Positions 37,982 to 49,939 of a stretch of 64,000 nucleotides of DNA are shown piece by piece. The number at the start of each line of letters is the position of its first letter. Position 1 is the stretch's first letter. The DNA comes from Paulownia fortunei (lineage: Eukaryota; Streptophyta; Magnoliopsida; Lamiales; Paulowniaceae), in contig CM033107.1 in assembly GCA_019321725.1 (NCBI GenBank), forward strand, positions 1 to 64,000, in the 5' to 3' direction. The notes beneath the pieces are model-generated. The model was given only the letters and a program-made list of their open reading frames with translations, searched no databases and was not told the origin of the DNA. The position numbers and the translations under genes were made by a program.

Positions 37982-40900
37982 GTGAATGAATTCTCCCACA
38001 GTTACTTCTCTTTCCAAAATTTCAGTCTACTCAGCTTTTATTTAGTTCTTCCTCTCTCTCTCTCTCTCTCTACATATATATATGTATATTCTTTTTTACA
38101 ATAGCTTTTCTAGATATATCATTCCAATTTATTTTCCATGTGTGGCATAGATTTCAAAGTATATTGTTCCAAATTATATTCCATGCCTGCAGGGCAGTCA
38201 CTCTGCCCCACTGACCCTATCCAACAGAATGCCATTAGAAATGAGAATGTAAGCACATGAACATAGAACAAGCCAGATTAGAATCTGTGTATTGGTCCCC
38301 TCCTCGTTTTCGATTAAGGTTCTTTAAATGCACTGTCATGAGAAGGGAATTTTTATTCCTTTTCTGTTGAGATGAAAAGAAAGAATTGGAGCAGAAATCC
38401 TAATCACATCTTTTTTTTTTATTATTATTGGCAGGGTGTCAGTACTTCCAGTGCAGTTTTAAATATGAAAACTTCTTTGGCTGTAGCACCCGCTCAAGCT
38501 CCAGTATGTTCATTTCCAATTACTGCATCTTACACTCCCCATATCTCTTGACTTTCTATTATTACGGTTGAAAAGAAGTTATCTTTTTTATATTCACCCC
38601 TAACTTGTCAAACTACTGGCTCTGAAACACTAAGCAGAAGTTTTGGTCGCTACTATTAAATTATGTGGAACTCTTACGAAGATAACCAAGGAAACTTACT
38701 TGCAATATCCAACTTTTTCTACCAAAGTGCCAACGTGAATGCCTTGGGCTCCATGTTAATTTATTTTTGTCGTATTAGTATTTGCTCACCTCACAGAAGC
38801 TGTACCTATAATCTCCAGCTATGTAACATTGTTGAACTTTTCAGTGTATTTTTCTCATTGCTAGTTGTGTAAAAAAGAATATGAATTATTTTTTATTCTT
38901 CTTGTTTCCTTTATGAATATGCTGTTCAACAGTACATTATAAATTATATACTGTCATCTTTGATGTGAGTTTTTTCCAAGTTTTATGCTCTCCAATGCTA
39001 AACGGTATATGCAATCTTAATAAAGTTATTAGGAGATACTTTCTAGATCGGTATTAATGGCATTATAAGGTTTTGCATTCCTTTAGTAATAATAATTTCA
39101 CTGAATATTATTAACAGTATCCCTGATAAGAATATATTCTTAGGAGATACTTTCCATGTCGATACAATGGCGTAATAATCTTACATTACTTTTGCAATAA
39201 TAGTTTTATTGAATAATTCTTTTTTATAGTATTAACAGTAAAAGGAGGACCTTCCCTTAATTATTATTGGGCCGAGTTGGCAAGAGTTTGTGCTGGCAGT
39301 GGTTGTGAGGAGAAATTTGGTTCTATTAGAATGATTGGAAAGAAAATTCATTAAATCAGATGCAAATGCGTATTTGTCCTTCAGGGTAAATTACCAAATG
39401 GAGAATTAAGGTTTTTATGTACTAGAAAGGAATAAAAAGAGAAATTAGCTGCAAATTTTGAATATGACTCCACTTGGCTTGCATTGATCAAAAGCAAGTT
39501 CTTCTCTGCATTATTGGCTACTAGTTTGTCCTCGATCTTAACCTAAATCTCAGGCTGGTTGTTTCGAACTTTAACTTCATTATGATAATGGATGATTGAT
39601 CTGCTAAATATAGGTTTATATGTCTTCATCTGTTCTTTTTGCCCTTTTTTTTTTCACATTGAGTATAAGTTGTTTTACTTTGCGCAAAAGGTTTTGAAAT
39701 ATCGCGACAGACCCCAGAAATATATGTTGAAGTCTGTATCTGCTTGTATCTTTTCTTTTACTTCTAATTATCTGAAGGCCTTTTTGTTCTCTCTATGTAA
39801 TTGTTTATGCATGTAGTTGACATCTCTGCTGTTGTATGACTTGATCATATACCCTTTCCAGGCAACAACCTCAGCTTCCATCCAACAGGTTGCTTCTGCT
39901 CACGACCAAGTAGATGAAACAACTCTCCAGGATGATGCAGTTGCAAGAACCCCACCTCCTAAAAGTAGTGCCCTCATTTCTTCTGCACCACAAACACCAA
40001 CAGCAGGACATGCAACTCCTGGCATCACAAGTTGGTCAACTATAACTTTGCTGGTCTATGAGTTCCTTTCCTATTTTTTGGTTTGAGTTCCTATTTCTGG
40101 TTTTGAAAATCAGGTGCTGCCAGTGTTTTATCTCCGGTTGCTGTGTCAAGTGCTACAAAAGAAGAGGAGATTACGAACTTCCCTGGTCGTAAATCATCAC
40201 CAGCTCTTGCTGAAACTGGATTAAGGGCTATCGGTAGAGGTGGCTTGCCTAGTCAACCAACTTCTAACATCCTTCCAAGTTCTGGTAACACATTATCCAG
40301 CAATGGAACCCTCGGTACCATGCCTTTGGCTTCTGAAATGGGGAAAAGAAATATTTTGGGATCTGATGATCGATCAGGGAGTAGTAGTATGGCGCAGTCT
40401 CTTGTATCCCCTATAAGTAATAGAGTAATCTTGCCACAAGCTGTCAAGGTTAGTGATGGACTTGGATCAGCTGATACTGGAAATGTTAGTGATTCTGCAA
40501 TTATGGGCAGCAGGGTTTTCACTTCTCCTGTCGTTCCTGGTATGCAATGGAGGCCTGGAAGTTCCTTCCAAAACCAGAATGAAGCGGTATGTTCCATTGT
40601 TCTGTTTCCATATTGTTAGTGATCCTTAGTTCACCTCTTTCCAGCTTCTTTTGCACTGACTATGACCTCAAGTTTAAAATCAAAATTAATTTTTTTTTAT
40701 CCTTTCCTCTCCCTCCCAAAAATTGTCGTCTTTGCTTTGAGTTTCCTACAAGGTATGCAGGATCAGATTGAAATATGTTCACTGGTGCAAGAAGAGAATG
40801 GTTTAGGTTCGTGTATGCTTTAATATTTGATGTTGGCTCTTTTATCTTGTGTTAAACTAGATTTTTCCAAATATGAGACAATATACCGAATACGAACACC

Positions 40901-43900
40901 CTGGTATGGTGATGAGATTTAAACATCATTCTTGTCAAGGATTAGAACTCATAACTCTTAGTGATTCAAATGGTAGTAAGCACAAATATAGGGAGAAGAT
41001 AGATTGAAGCAAGAATGTGAATTGAAGGGATCGGAAAACTTGGTGAAATATGATTTGAAAAGGAAAAGAGAGGAAGGCATGGAAATGCTGGCATTGATGA
41101 TAAATTGTTCTTTTGATTTCAGATGTTGTTCGATATTGTTAGTCATCTAAATGTGGGACTGGCATCATGCTTTGTATTTAATGCCATCTAAGATGGTATA
41201 GGTTTGACAAGGGTTCTAACACATGGTTCTTGTTGCTCTATTTGTTAACAAACTATGTGCATGACTCTGTACTCCCGTTTGGTGCAATTTCCATAAAGTT
41301 CTTGAATCATCAAAAAAAGGTGCTGTCTGTTTTGCACATCTTTACAGTTTGAAAGGGAACAGAAGTTCTGTAACATGCCTTTGGCCGATAATCTTCTCTT
41401 AGCTTCTTGTGCTTCTAATTCATGTTACACACATGCACACTTATATTTTCTCTCACCCACTCTTAAATGTACTCACGCTTGATTGTAAAACCATTAATCA
41501 TCTTGAAAGTAAGTTAATTTTTCTGTATTTTTAGGGGCAGTTTCGTGGAAGAACTGAGATTGCTCCTGATCAAAGGGAGAAGTTTCTACAACGATTTCAG
41601 CAGGTACAGCAGCAAGGTCAGACTAATCTTCTTGGTATGCCTCTTGCTGGAGGGAAGCAGTACTCTGCACAGCAGCAGAGCCTACTCTTACAGCAGGTGC
41701 CGTTTCCTTTGATATCTCATCAAATACTTTGTCTTCTACTTTTTCTTAGCATTTTTGGCTGGTCCTTTAACACATTGTGCCTGTGAATCTATGTGGTAAA
41801 TGTTTACTTGTTTGGATAATGTCTATCAAGTGCTGTCTTATGGATTTCTAAATAATGTCAAGGTGTTTCGACGAACAACTTTTTTCTTTCTGAACTGTGG
41901 TCTTTTCGATGAAAACTCCAGTCATGCAATCCTCTTTATGCATGCATCCATATCTTACTTTCCTCATCCTCTCGTTGCTCCCTCCCCATGATGAAAATGA
42001 GGAAAAAGAAACAAAGAGATTAAAAGAGTTTGCCACTCATCCACAACCCACTACCACTAAGAGATATGCTGCACTTGATGATGTAGCTTAGCCATTTGCA
42101 AGTTGGGAAGGTCCTACCACCAAGGCTTTCACTAAGACAGATGCATATGATTGGGTGAATTCAAACACTAATAGTTTGAATGAAGCATTACACCTCAGAA
42201 GAACTATAATCTGTTCTAAGAATAAAGAAAAAGATTTCTAGGAGCTGTGCCAAATGATTGATCTATCGGATATTGCATATAATTGCTAATGGCCAGATTT
42301 AGCAAGTTTACAGGAAAGCGAACTCTTGTCTGTTTGGCATATGTATTTGAGCTTTTGCGGCTCTTTTGCCTCCATATAACCATGAATATTCTATTGCTGT
42401 TAACTCCTCCAAAATTCATTTGTATGCTAGAAAGAGGCTAAAAGAGAATATTGAAAAAAGTTTAGAAGAAAAGGTCCAATTGATGCAATCATCCTAATGT
42501 GGATGGTGAATATTTTCTCTTCTCATTACTATGACAGAATTTCTTAGAACACTTTCCATCCCTCTGGACTTGTTTAATATATTGAACTTGTTTTCACTTG
42601 TTGTAACCCCTCTCAGTTCAATGCTCAAAGCTCATCTATCTCACCTCAACTTGGGTTGGGGATTGGAGTCCAAGCTTCAGGTCTTAACAGTGTTACAACA
42701 TCTGCTTCACTGCAGCCGCAGCCAAGTTCAATCCACCAACCATCTAATCAGCAGACAATCATATCTTCAACATCAAAGGATGCGGGTAATGTTGCTCACT
42801 AATTTGTGTATTGAAGTCTGTCATTGACTGACCATATACAGCACTTTATGCTGAAGTGTTGAATATTAAGGTGTATTAATTTTCATTGACATGTTCTGAA
42901 ATATGAAAATACTAGTTGAGAAGTCAAGGGCGATTTTGTGCTAATCTTTTAAGTGCAACTTTTCTGGTCCAAACTCAGAGAATTAGGAAAATATCTTCTT
43001 TCTTAGACGGAATGAAATAATGTTTGGATGAATGAATGAAAATGAGATTTGATATAGTTTTGGAAATGAGAATATGTTTGGTTGAGTAGTTTTGAGGGAA
43101 TTCTAAACACGAAAGTACGTGATAAAAATGAAATTATGTTTTTTTGTGTGTTCTATAATATCATTTTCATGTTTTTATGTATATAGTAATTTACAAAGTT
43201 GATAGTGGTGGGGTCCACTTTGAATATTTAATTTGGATATGATAATTTATTAGGATGATTTGAAGATGGTGGGTCCATGTAATTTCAAAATAGTTATGTA
43301 TTGGTTAGATGAAATTGATAGTGGTGGGGTCCACTTTGAATATATAATTTGAATATGATATTTTATTTGTAAGATTGGTAGGTGGTGGAGTATGTTAAGT
43401 AGATATAGTTTGTAGTGGTGGGCCCCACTAGTGTAATTTGAATTGAAATGATGGAAATAATGATTGACAAGTGACAAATTATGGTTATTTATAGGGTTGG
43501 AAATTGAAATTATAGATTTGAGATCATGTTTTTTTGTGGGAAAATGAAAAGATAAAATGGACATTTCCACTAAAAATAGGTCAAACAAACATGATTCCAG
43601 ATTTTGAAATAGTATAAAATTAGAAAATGGGTTTTGAAAATGAAAACATACAAGGCCCTGACTATCATACCAGACATTTGATCAACTGTAAAAATTAGGG
43701 AATTCATCGACAACTTATGTTTGCATCCATAAGTTATATCATAAATGATCAAAATAGTTCTAATTTATGCTTTATGCTTAATAATATTTCCATCCAAAAG
43801 TTTCATGTCATTATGATCAAAATGGTAATCAATATATGGTTCCACTTGTGATTAAATTGTGTGATAATGTATCCAAGAATATCTAAAATTTGGTTCTATA

Positions 43901-46900
43901 GCATTTAATTCATCTAAAGGGGTCTGGAAAATTAATATGATAGAAGTTTATGCTTATCCAAATAGAAATCCATCCAAGTGTTTTACTTTATGTGACTGCA
44001 TGATTTATATCATTTGTAAACAACTTTGAACGAAGTCTTTCAATTTACTATTTTGCAATTTAACTATATATGTTTTTCTAGCCATAGAGTACACTGACTT
44101 TTAAGATAGGGATGCAGGATTTGAACCTGCGTGACACATTTATAACTTCAATCTATTTTCAAGTGTTGTCTAATGATGGAAAAGGTTTCTAGGTCTTGCG
44201 TATAATATTTAAAATTATAGGTTTGGGACAATATTTGATTTTTTAGTAAACCCTACAAAATTTTCTGAATGCAATTGTCTGATTGCAACATCCTAATACA
44301 TAATGGCAATATATTTTTACATGTGCAGAAACTGGCCTTACAAAAGTTGAGGAGTTGCAGCAGCAACAGCCCCTCACAGAAGATTCAACACCAGATTCTG
44401 GTTCTAACTCCGTGCCTGGGAAAAATCTCATGCAAGAGGATGAATTGAAAGCTTCTTATGCTTTAGATGCTGCGGTATGTGTTAGATCTTTATTTTGTTT
44501 TTTTATTTGCGGAAATTCATTTGTGATCTTCTCTAATTTAAAGTTTTGAGGAGATGTGGTGAAAATTATACTTGGCTTGATTGGCAAATGGCTATATTGA
44601 GATTTATTCTGTACTATTGCGTATTCTGGGTGCTTGTGCTTTTGGCCCTCCAACTCCTCAAAATGACAAGTCATGGACGCTGATAAGATCCATCCATTTA
44701 GCAGCACCTTAGGATGGCATTGTAAGATGGATATCTTTATAATTATTTGACTTCTCAAATTATTCCAAGAACTTGGTTTCATTATGGTGCAATCATTGTG
44801 GTGTATTTATTATAAAGTCGTTTTCTATCAATCTTCATACATATCACGAAAACAATTTTGCTGCTATGCAATTATTTACAAGCAGGCTGCAGTTGCTGCT
44901 GGCTCGCTTGCTGAACCTTCCCAAGTGATTAGGGAAACTGACCTATCTCCAGGGCAGCCTTTGCAACCAGCTTCATCTTCTGGAAGTCTTGGGGTTATTG
45001 GTCGAAGAAGTGTATCTGACCTTGGTGCTATCGGAGATAACATCAGTGCATCAACTGCTAGTTCTGGAGGAATGCATGATCAGTTATACAATTTGCAGAT
45101 GCTCGAGGCTGCTTATTATAGACTTCCTCAACCCAAAGATTCTGAACGTGCAAAGACGTATACTCCAGTACGCAGCTCACTTATTCTAGATTTGTTTCTT
45201 CACTCATTACTTTCTTTAATATTCCAATGCTTGCTTTGGCTATGTACAGAGACACCCGGCTGTCACCCCTCCGAGCTATCCTCAAGTACAAGCACCTATT
45301 GTCAATAATCCTGCCTTCTGGGAACGGCTCGGTGCAGATACTTATGGCACTGATACCCTATTCTTTTCATTTTATTATCAACAGGTTATTTGGAACACTT
45401 TTTCCTCTTTATTTAGGCATCCTACACCTCATAGTAATTCAGTGTTCTTGATCTGATGCTAACCCTTATCTGCAGAATACTTACCAGCAATATTTGGCTG
45501 CTAAGGAATTAAAAAAGCAGTCTTGGAGATACCACAGAAAATACAACACATGGTTCCAACGGCATGAGGAGCCAAAAGTTGCCACAGATGATTTTGAACA
45601 GGGGACATACGTGTACTTTGATTTCCATATTGCCAGCGATGAACAACATGGATGGTATGGTTACTCAGTTATCAAGTTCCATTTTCCTATAACTCCATCT
45701 TTGTGATTGCACTTCCAATCATGGACTAAATTTATTGTTTTCTTTTGTTACACTATCCGCCCATTCTATATTATGACACTTTTACATACGCTATTTTGAC
45801 TGGGAATTCCTGATAGCTCATTATTCCCTGTAACCCATTATTCGGATGATTATTTTTAACATCTACATGTATTTGAATTTCTTTTGATACCTTGCGACAT
45901 TATTCTGAAGATTTGGTTACAGTGTTTCTTTTCTTGCTTCAGTTGTGTCTAGCTCGACCGAAGTGTCTTCTCACTTTTGTTGTTTTCTCTTCATTCATTT
46001 CTGCTTCTCCTTTTCCATTAGCTGGTGGGATGATGGAGCTTTAGGAAGTTGATTTTCAGTTTATGCCACCAGTTTATCATGTTTTAGCAGTTAGATTTGA
46101 GGGACTATGAATCTCTACTCTGGTGCCTTCTCCTGTTTCGACTAACACTTGTTTTTACCACTACTTAATTGACTTTAACTTACCCAACTTCCAAATTAGA
46201 TGCTGAATGACCATGTGGTCTAACCTAGGTACGTAAATATGTCTGTCCTGCCATAGATTTACCTCCTTTTATGCCATATCTTATAATTTGCTTCAACCCT
46301 TTTTCCTCATTGGCTGTTGCCGTTAAAAACAATATCCACCTTCTGTTTCTGTGTTTTGGGTTCAATTGGAGCACGGAGAAGACTGTTAGAAGATTGAGAG
46401 AATTATCAGTGTTAAATGTCTGGCCACACTGACTGCATTTATCATAATTAGGTTGCCTAGCCACTAGTGTTCTAGCATTTTAGATTAAATTTCCTGAGCT
46501 GTAGCATGTAGCATGTGGTTTGAGGATGTTGTCATCTCTTATCAGTAGCATGTACATGCCTTTTTTTCTTCAAAATACATATGGATATGATGGGTTCATA
46601 AGGGTGACAAAAGATACCAAAACTTAGTTTACTCTGATGGAAGTAGTTTGAGGAGTGAAGGGAGTGACTTTAGATAAAATAGGATTATGCATATGTTATT
46701 TTGTTTTAACTCGGATGTTATGGGATTCTAAGCTTTGTGTCACTGAGTCCTAAATGATAAATGATTCAACACAATGATTGCTGTTGAAAATTTGAAACTT
46801 GGGCTGATTTTCATGATAAATTGTATGAGTGAATTGGATAATTTAGTGAAGAAGATATTATTGATGCAAAATGCGTTTGATTTTGTTGATGAAATGGGAT

Positions 46901-48741
46901 CATTGGGTTGCACTTCATTGATGGTACCAAATCAGAAAGGATTCAAAGGGTACAGTAATGAAGGCAAATGATGAGTTGTCAGCCTTCTACACACGTCTAA
47001 TATGCATCCAGTTTGTGTATCTAAAAGGTCTTGGGTTGCAATTTCTAACATCTATTGTGGGAAGGACTTCTCATTATTGAAATTTTTCATGCATAATTGA
47101 GCTGATATTCTGTATCAAAAGTAGTTGACTTTAGCATCTGTTATTTATATTACATACAAAGCTGTAAATATTTACAAAATGTTTATCAGTATAATGCACT
47201 AGTTTTATGGTTTTTTACATTGTTGGAAGTGATTGAAGGTGATGTGGAAATGTTTCAATTGATTCAGTTTAAATTCTATTTTGGAAAAGCTTTGACGTTT
47301 ACTTCTGTAACTGTGATAATAAAGTTATAGGTGTAACAATCACTTGGGTTTAGACCAATCTGCTGGATAGGGGCTTTAACATGGTTGTTGCAGAGGTTTT
47401 GCCTCTGAGGCTGAATAAGTTTACTGAGGACCTAAAACCCTTAGCTCGAAATGCTTTTCTGGGAACAGGCAGATCATTTATGTTGTTCTGATAGTTAATA
47501 AGTTGTGCATTCTTCTTTAAAGAAGGAATGGTATTTGTGGAGTGCTTAGTGAGGCAGGATATTGGGAAGATGTGTGACTGTGTTGACTTGAATACCAGGT
47601 TTTGCTGGACCAGGTTATTTTGTTCTCTGGAGAAAGGGGTTATGTTCTCTTAACTCTGATAATAGAGTTATAGGTGTAACAATCACTGGATTTAGACCAA
47701 TCTGCTTGATAGGAGCCTTAACATGATTGTGGCAGAGGTTTTGCCTCTGCGCCTGAATAAGGTTACTGAGAACCTGAATCCTCAGCTCAAAATGCTTTTG
47801 TGGGGACAGGCAGATCATTTATGTTGTTCTGATTGTTAATGAGTTTCTGCGTTCTTCATTAAAGAAGGTATGGTATTTGTGGAGTGCTTGGTGTGGCTGG
47901 ATATTGGGAAGACGTGTGACTGGGCTGACTTGAGTACCAGGTTTTGCTGGACAGGGTTATTTTGGTCTCTGGAGGAAAGGGTTATGCACTGCTTATCAGC
48001 ACTGATTTTGGTCCAAGTAAAGACGAGTCAGTGTTATGTTTATTGATACGGAAGTTTTAACTGCTATGAAAGTTAGCTTGCTAGTATAAGTGGCACCTTC
48101 CCTTGAAGGTGGTGCAGAGTGAAGCTCCTAGTAAGGTGGCCTAGTTCGAGTATAAGCTTATGGGGGGATTGCAATATTAGTCTCGGTTTATGTGTAGAAA
48201 AGGTGAAGAGGATGTTGTTCACCTGATATTGCACCGTGAAGGCTTACAAAGTTTGTTGCTTGATTTTAGGCAATGCCTCCTGTGAAGGGATTGCTTATGT
48301 GCTGCAAAATGGATGGAACTCAGGTGATTATGAGCGGGCATGCAATTGGGCATTTGGATTGTCATGTCCCATAGTAAAGGGTTTCTTTCTTTTCTTCTTT
48401 ATGTTATCCCTAATGTATATGATCTTCATTTGATGCTGGGGTATTGCGAGTATGTTCTCTGCTGGTAAGCATTTCTTTGTTTTGAATAAAGCTTCAGACT
48501 TTAGATAAAGATGATAATGATAATCTGACTAGGCTAAAACTTCTTTGAATTTTGTGTTTCATATGTTTATTTAAGTGTAAGTTTATCTTCATGCGCAAAT
48601 ACAGTTTATCAATTCTCATTGGTGATCTGTCTGTTTCTGGTTTTAGTGACTTTTGTTTCCTTGCTTTTTCTCAGGTGTCAGAGAATTAAGACAGAGTTCA
48701 CTTTTGAGTACAGTTATCTTGAAGATGATTTAATCATATAA
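33622..48741 (+). CDS. NOT3: CCR4-NOT transcription complex subunit 3 (NOT3), 17 coding exons
   Basis: Subunit of the CCR4-NOT deadenylase complex, which shortens mRNA poly(A) tails. Splicing by eye gives 870 residues, close to my recollection of plant NOT3 (about 845). Exons: 33622-33714, 33803-33934, 36106-36243, 36633-36683, 37298-37387, 37475-37621, 37871-37981, 38435-38503, 39862-40030, 40114-40586, 41535-41696, 42617-42785, 44329-44474, 44886-45167, 45250-45384, 45476-45654, 48675-48741. Every junction keeps frame with GT-AG ends. The start is the first ATG, giving [20 protein letters not shown], the conserved family N-terminus. Order: coiled N-terminal Not3 domain (1-about 235), Ser/Gln-rich linker, C-terminal NOT box (about 765-868). 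No disabling change was seen. The frame ends LEDDLII then TAA. Transcription evidence is not available here. Confidence 0.95.
34664..35175 (+). repeat. Tandem duplication inside NOT3 intron 2
   Basis: Intron 2 (33935-36105) has no coding signal. Two copies of a segment of about 255-290 bp lie in tandem: GTGTTTATGG starts both at 34664 and 34953, and GATTAGAGATCTTTCTAGTT recurs at 34865 and 35121. The second copy lacks about 33 bp in its middle. Both share GAATTATACTACCACC and CTTGTCTCAACCTATTTTGC. The rest of the intron is T-rich, unremarkable DNA. Confidence 0.75.
38051..38090 (+). repeat. CT then TA microsatellite in NOT3 intron 7
   Basis: About 21 bp of (CT)n are followed by (TA)n. This lies in intron 7 (37982-38434), which is otherwise unremarkable. 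A short GGAAA run (37395-37418) sits in intron 5. Confidence 0.9.
39031..39250 (+). repeat. Diverged tandem duplication in NOT3 intron 8
   Basis: Intron 8 (38504-39861) contains two diverged copies of about 111 bp. AGGAGATACTTTC begins at 39031 and 39142, and both copies end near TATTAACAGTA. The rest of this 1358-bp intron shows nothing recognisable; short frames at 38663 and 39592 do not join the NOT3 reading frame. Confidence 0.65.
40587..41534 (+). other. NOT3 intron 10, nothing recognised
   Basis: The intron runs from GTATGT to TTTTTAG. It is T-rich with no repeat, transposon end or RNA gene that I could recognise. The same is true of intron 11 (41697-42616), which ends in CCCCTCTCAG. 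Confidence 0.6.
43010..43660. mobile_element. Probable MITE-like DNA element in NOT3 intron 12
   Basis: Intron 12 (42786-44328) holds a block unlike its flanks. It has internal repeats: GATAGTGGTGGGGTCCACTT begins at 43201 and 43317. The left end (AATGTTTGGATGAATGAATG, then GGAAATGAGAATATGTTTGG) is roughly complementary to the right end, whose reverse complement reads GGAATCATGTTTGTTTGACC and then GTATGTTTTCATTTTCAAAA. Degenerate terminal inverted similarity and GTGGGGTCCAC-rich interiors are typical of plant miniature elements. I could not fix exact ends or a target-site duplication. A minus-strand frame of 112 codons here (43250-43588) comes from the element's composition. Confidence 0.45.
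44105..44140 (-). other. tRNA-like T-arm fragment, possibly plastid-derived
   Basis: On the minus strand the sequence reads GTCACGCAGGTTCAAATCCT and then GCATCCCTATC. The T-arm GCAGG-TTCAAAT-CCTGC is perfectly paired, and the 3' ATCCCTA resembles the acceptor end of plastid trnP-UGG as I recall it. No D-arm or anticodon arm is present, so it is not a functional tRNA. It may instead be a SINE-type motif, since TTGAACC-plus-GTGAC strings are common in plant repeats. Confidence 0.3.
45250..48741 (+). other. NOT3: NOT3 exons 15-17: C-terminal NOT box
   Basis: Exon 15 gives [20 protein letters not shown] and FYYQQ. Exon 16 continues with [31 protein letters not shown] and YVYFDF. Exon 17 completes a split Trp codon and encodes [20 protein letters not shown] before the stop at 48739-48741. 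This is the NOT2/3/5 module that packs against NOT1 and NOT2. Exon 17 lies behind a 3020-bp intron, which is why an annotation could miss it and end the protein at a false stop near 45703. Confidence 0.93.
47283..48310 (+). mobile_element. Decayed LINE reverse-transcriptase relic in the last NOT3 intron
   Basis: Within intron 16 (45655-48674), several frames give broken matches to plant LINE ORF2. FRPICLIG is followed after a frame change by [11 protein letters not shown] and [18 protein letters not shown] resembles the GRQILDAVLIANE motif, and [12 protein letters not shown] resembles LDIEKAYDHVNW. Further on, [13 protein letters not shown] (about 48100) and [11 protein letters not shown] (about 48201) look like the C-terminal zf-RVT region. 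Stops and frameshifts are many and the middle is missing. The RT part is tandemly duplicated with offset 343 bp (GTTATAGGTGTAAC at 47324 and 47667). The intron's first 800 bp show nothing recognisable. Confidence 0.7.
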
Positions 48742-48960
48742 ATCTCTCCCCTGTGCAGTTCATCGTTTTTACTTCTGGTCTGTATTGTCCTAAACAACTT
48801 ATAGTAGTAGTACCCATCTTAGATCTTTATTTTTGTTGTTGTGTCAAACGTGAATTTGTCTGTTGACTGTCAAAATTTCTTTCTGGTGCTAAGTTTTTCA
48901 AGATCCATTCAGACGCTGGACTCATCGTGGATTGGCGATAAAATAAAATGGGTAGTTATT

Positions 48961-49090
48961 CTGCAATCAGTGATCGGTGCAGTGTGTTCTTTAACTCATT
49001 TTCCTGTCTTCTTGAAATTGTATTGAGTCTGCAAGTTAGTGATCGTGCAGTGTGTTCTGTAACTCATTTTCCTGTCGTCTGAAAATTAGT
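48961..49090 (+). repeat. 68-bp tandem duplication downstream of NOT3
   Basis: CTGCAATCAGTGATCGGTGC at 48961 recurs as CTGCAAGTTAGTGATCGTGC at 49029. Both are followed by AGTGTGTTCT and AACTCATTTTCCTGTC. The stretch 48742-49700 is NOT3 3' UTR followed by intergenic DNA. No canonical AATAAA was found close behind the stop, and the poly(A) site cannot be placed. Confidence 0.75.
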
Positions 49091-49710
49091 TGAACATGCA
49101 GGAGCTGCCCTTTGCTTGTTACCGGTCCACCTAACCTAACTGTATAGGCTCCGACCTCTTCTTTAGGATTCAATTGGAAACCTTTTATTTTGTTTAGCAA
49201 AGTGTACACATGGAATATTCTGCCCCCTCTTCCTTCTCATGTTTCCGGGTTAGAATTTTTGTTCCAAAAAAAACAAAGGCAATGGTCCATTTTGTTTCTG
49301 TTGTAGCAGCTAATCAGTTTTGGAATTTTCATAATGGTAAATGGCATAGGAATAAGAAACAAAAAATGTGGTGAGCTTAGACTACTGCAACCATATCTGC
49401 ACCATGGCTACGTATCCCTCAAAGTTGAAAATTAAGTGCAGACAAAGAGGGCGATGGTGTTTGAGTTGTTAGTGGTAGTTGATGCTGTTTTCTTAGTTTT
49501 GGCAAATATGAAATGTGAGATGATACACGGGATGAGATAATGAGAATAAAATAAATCCAGCCGTTAAAGCACTCCGAATTGATACATGATCCATTTACCG
49601 TCCTTATGGAAACTGGGCCACAATCTGATTAATTAGCATATTTAATAGTAACTGGGCCTAAATTAGAGTCCTCAGTCCTAAACGACGAAGCTTACATTTC
49701 TTCTCCCTCT

Positions 49711-49720
49711 CTATATATAA
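49711..49720 (+). promoter_or_regulatory. TATA box CTATATATAA upstream of the helicase fragment
   Basis: A good plant TATA box preceded by a CT-rich stretch. A transcript starting about 30 bp downstream would have a leader of about 195 nt before the ATG at 49940. The leader contains a short duplication: GAATTCTTCTTGTCAAGAAA and GAATTTCTTCTTGGTCAAGA. This suggests that the fragment kept its original promoter. Confidence 0.5.
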
Positions 49721-49939
49721 TGGCTAGCCTGGTTGAAAAATTTAGTTACATCCCAACCCAATAGAATTGAAAAATAGCGCCACCCAGTTAGTTGTCCGCC
49801 CATACCCTTGGTGTGAAACTACAATACAGTTTCTTGATTTTTACAAAGAAAGAGGCGAATTCTTCTTGTCAAGAAACGAGCAAGAATACGCAGAGTCTGA
49901 TTTTGACAGAGAAGTGAATTTCTTCTTGGTCAAGAAAGA

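Larger units (their letters stand above)
38435..45167 (+). other. NOT3: NOT3 exons 8-14: low-complexity linker
   Basis: Residues 255-744 are rich in Ser, Thr, Pro, Gln and Gly. Exon 10 (473 nt, the largest) encodes a Ser-rich segment containing [20 protein letters not shown]. Exon 11 is Gln-rich, with [17 protein letters not shown]. Exon 14 includes [17 protein letters not shown] and ends in [20 protein letters not shown], a stretch conserved in plant NOT3. Such linkers are probably disordered. Phase breaks at exons 9/10 and 12/13 were checked: the split codons give AGT (Ser) and GAA (Glu). Confidence 0.88.

Noticed and set aside
40253..40597. Minus-strand frame of 114 codons
   Set aside because: It is the antisense shadow of NOT3 exon 10, which has a clear conserved sense frame.
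43250..43588. Minus-strand frame of 112 codons
   Set aside because: It lies inside the MITE-like block of intron 12, with no family resemblance and low-complexity composition.
45494..45706. NOT3 ending at about 45703 after [13 protein letters not shown]
   Set aside because: Reading through the donor at 45654/45655 loses the conserved NOT3 C-terminus. Splicing to 48675 restores WCQRIK and the expected end.
46225..46464. Minus-strand frame with CSQCGQTF resembling a zinc finger
   Set aside because: Only one CxxC pair is present, it lies in the NOT3 last intron, and no conserved partner residues follow.
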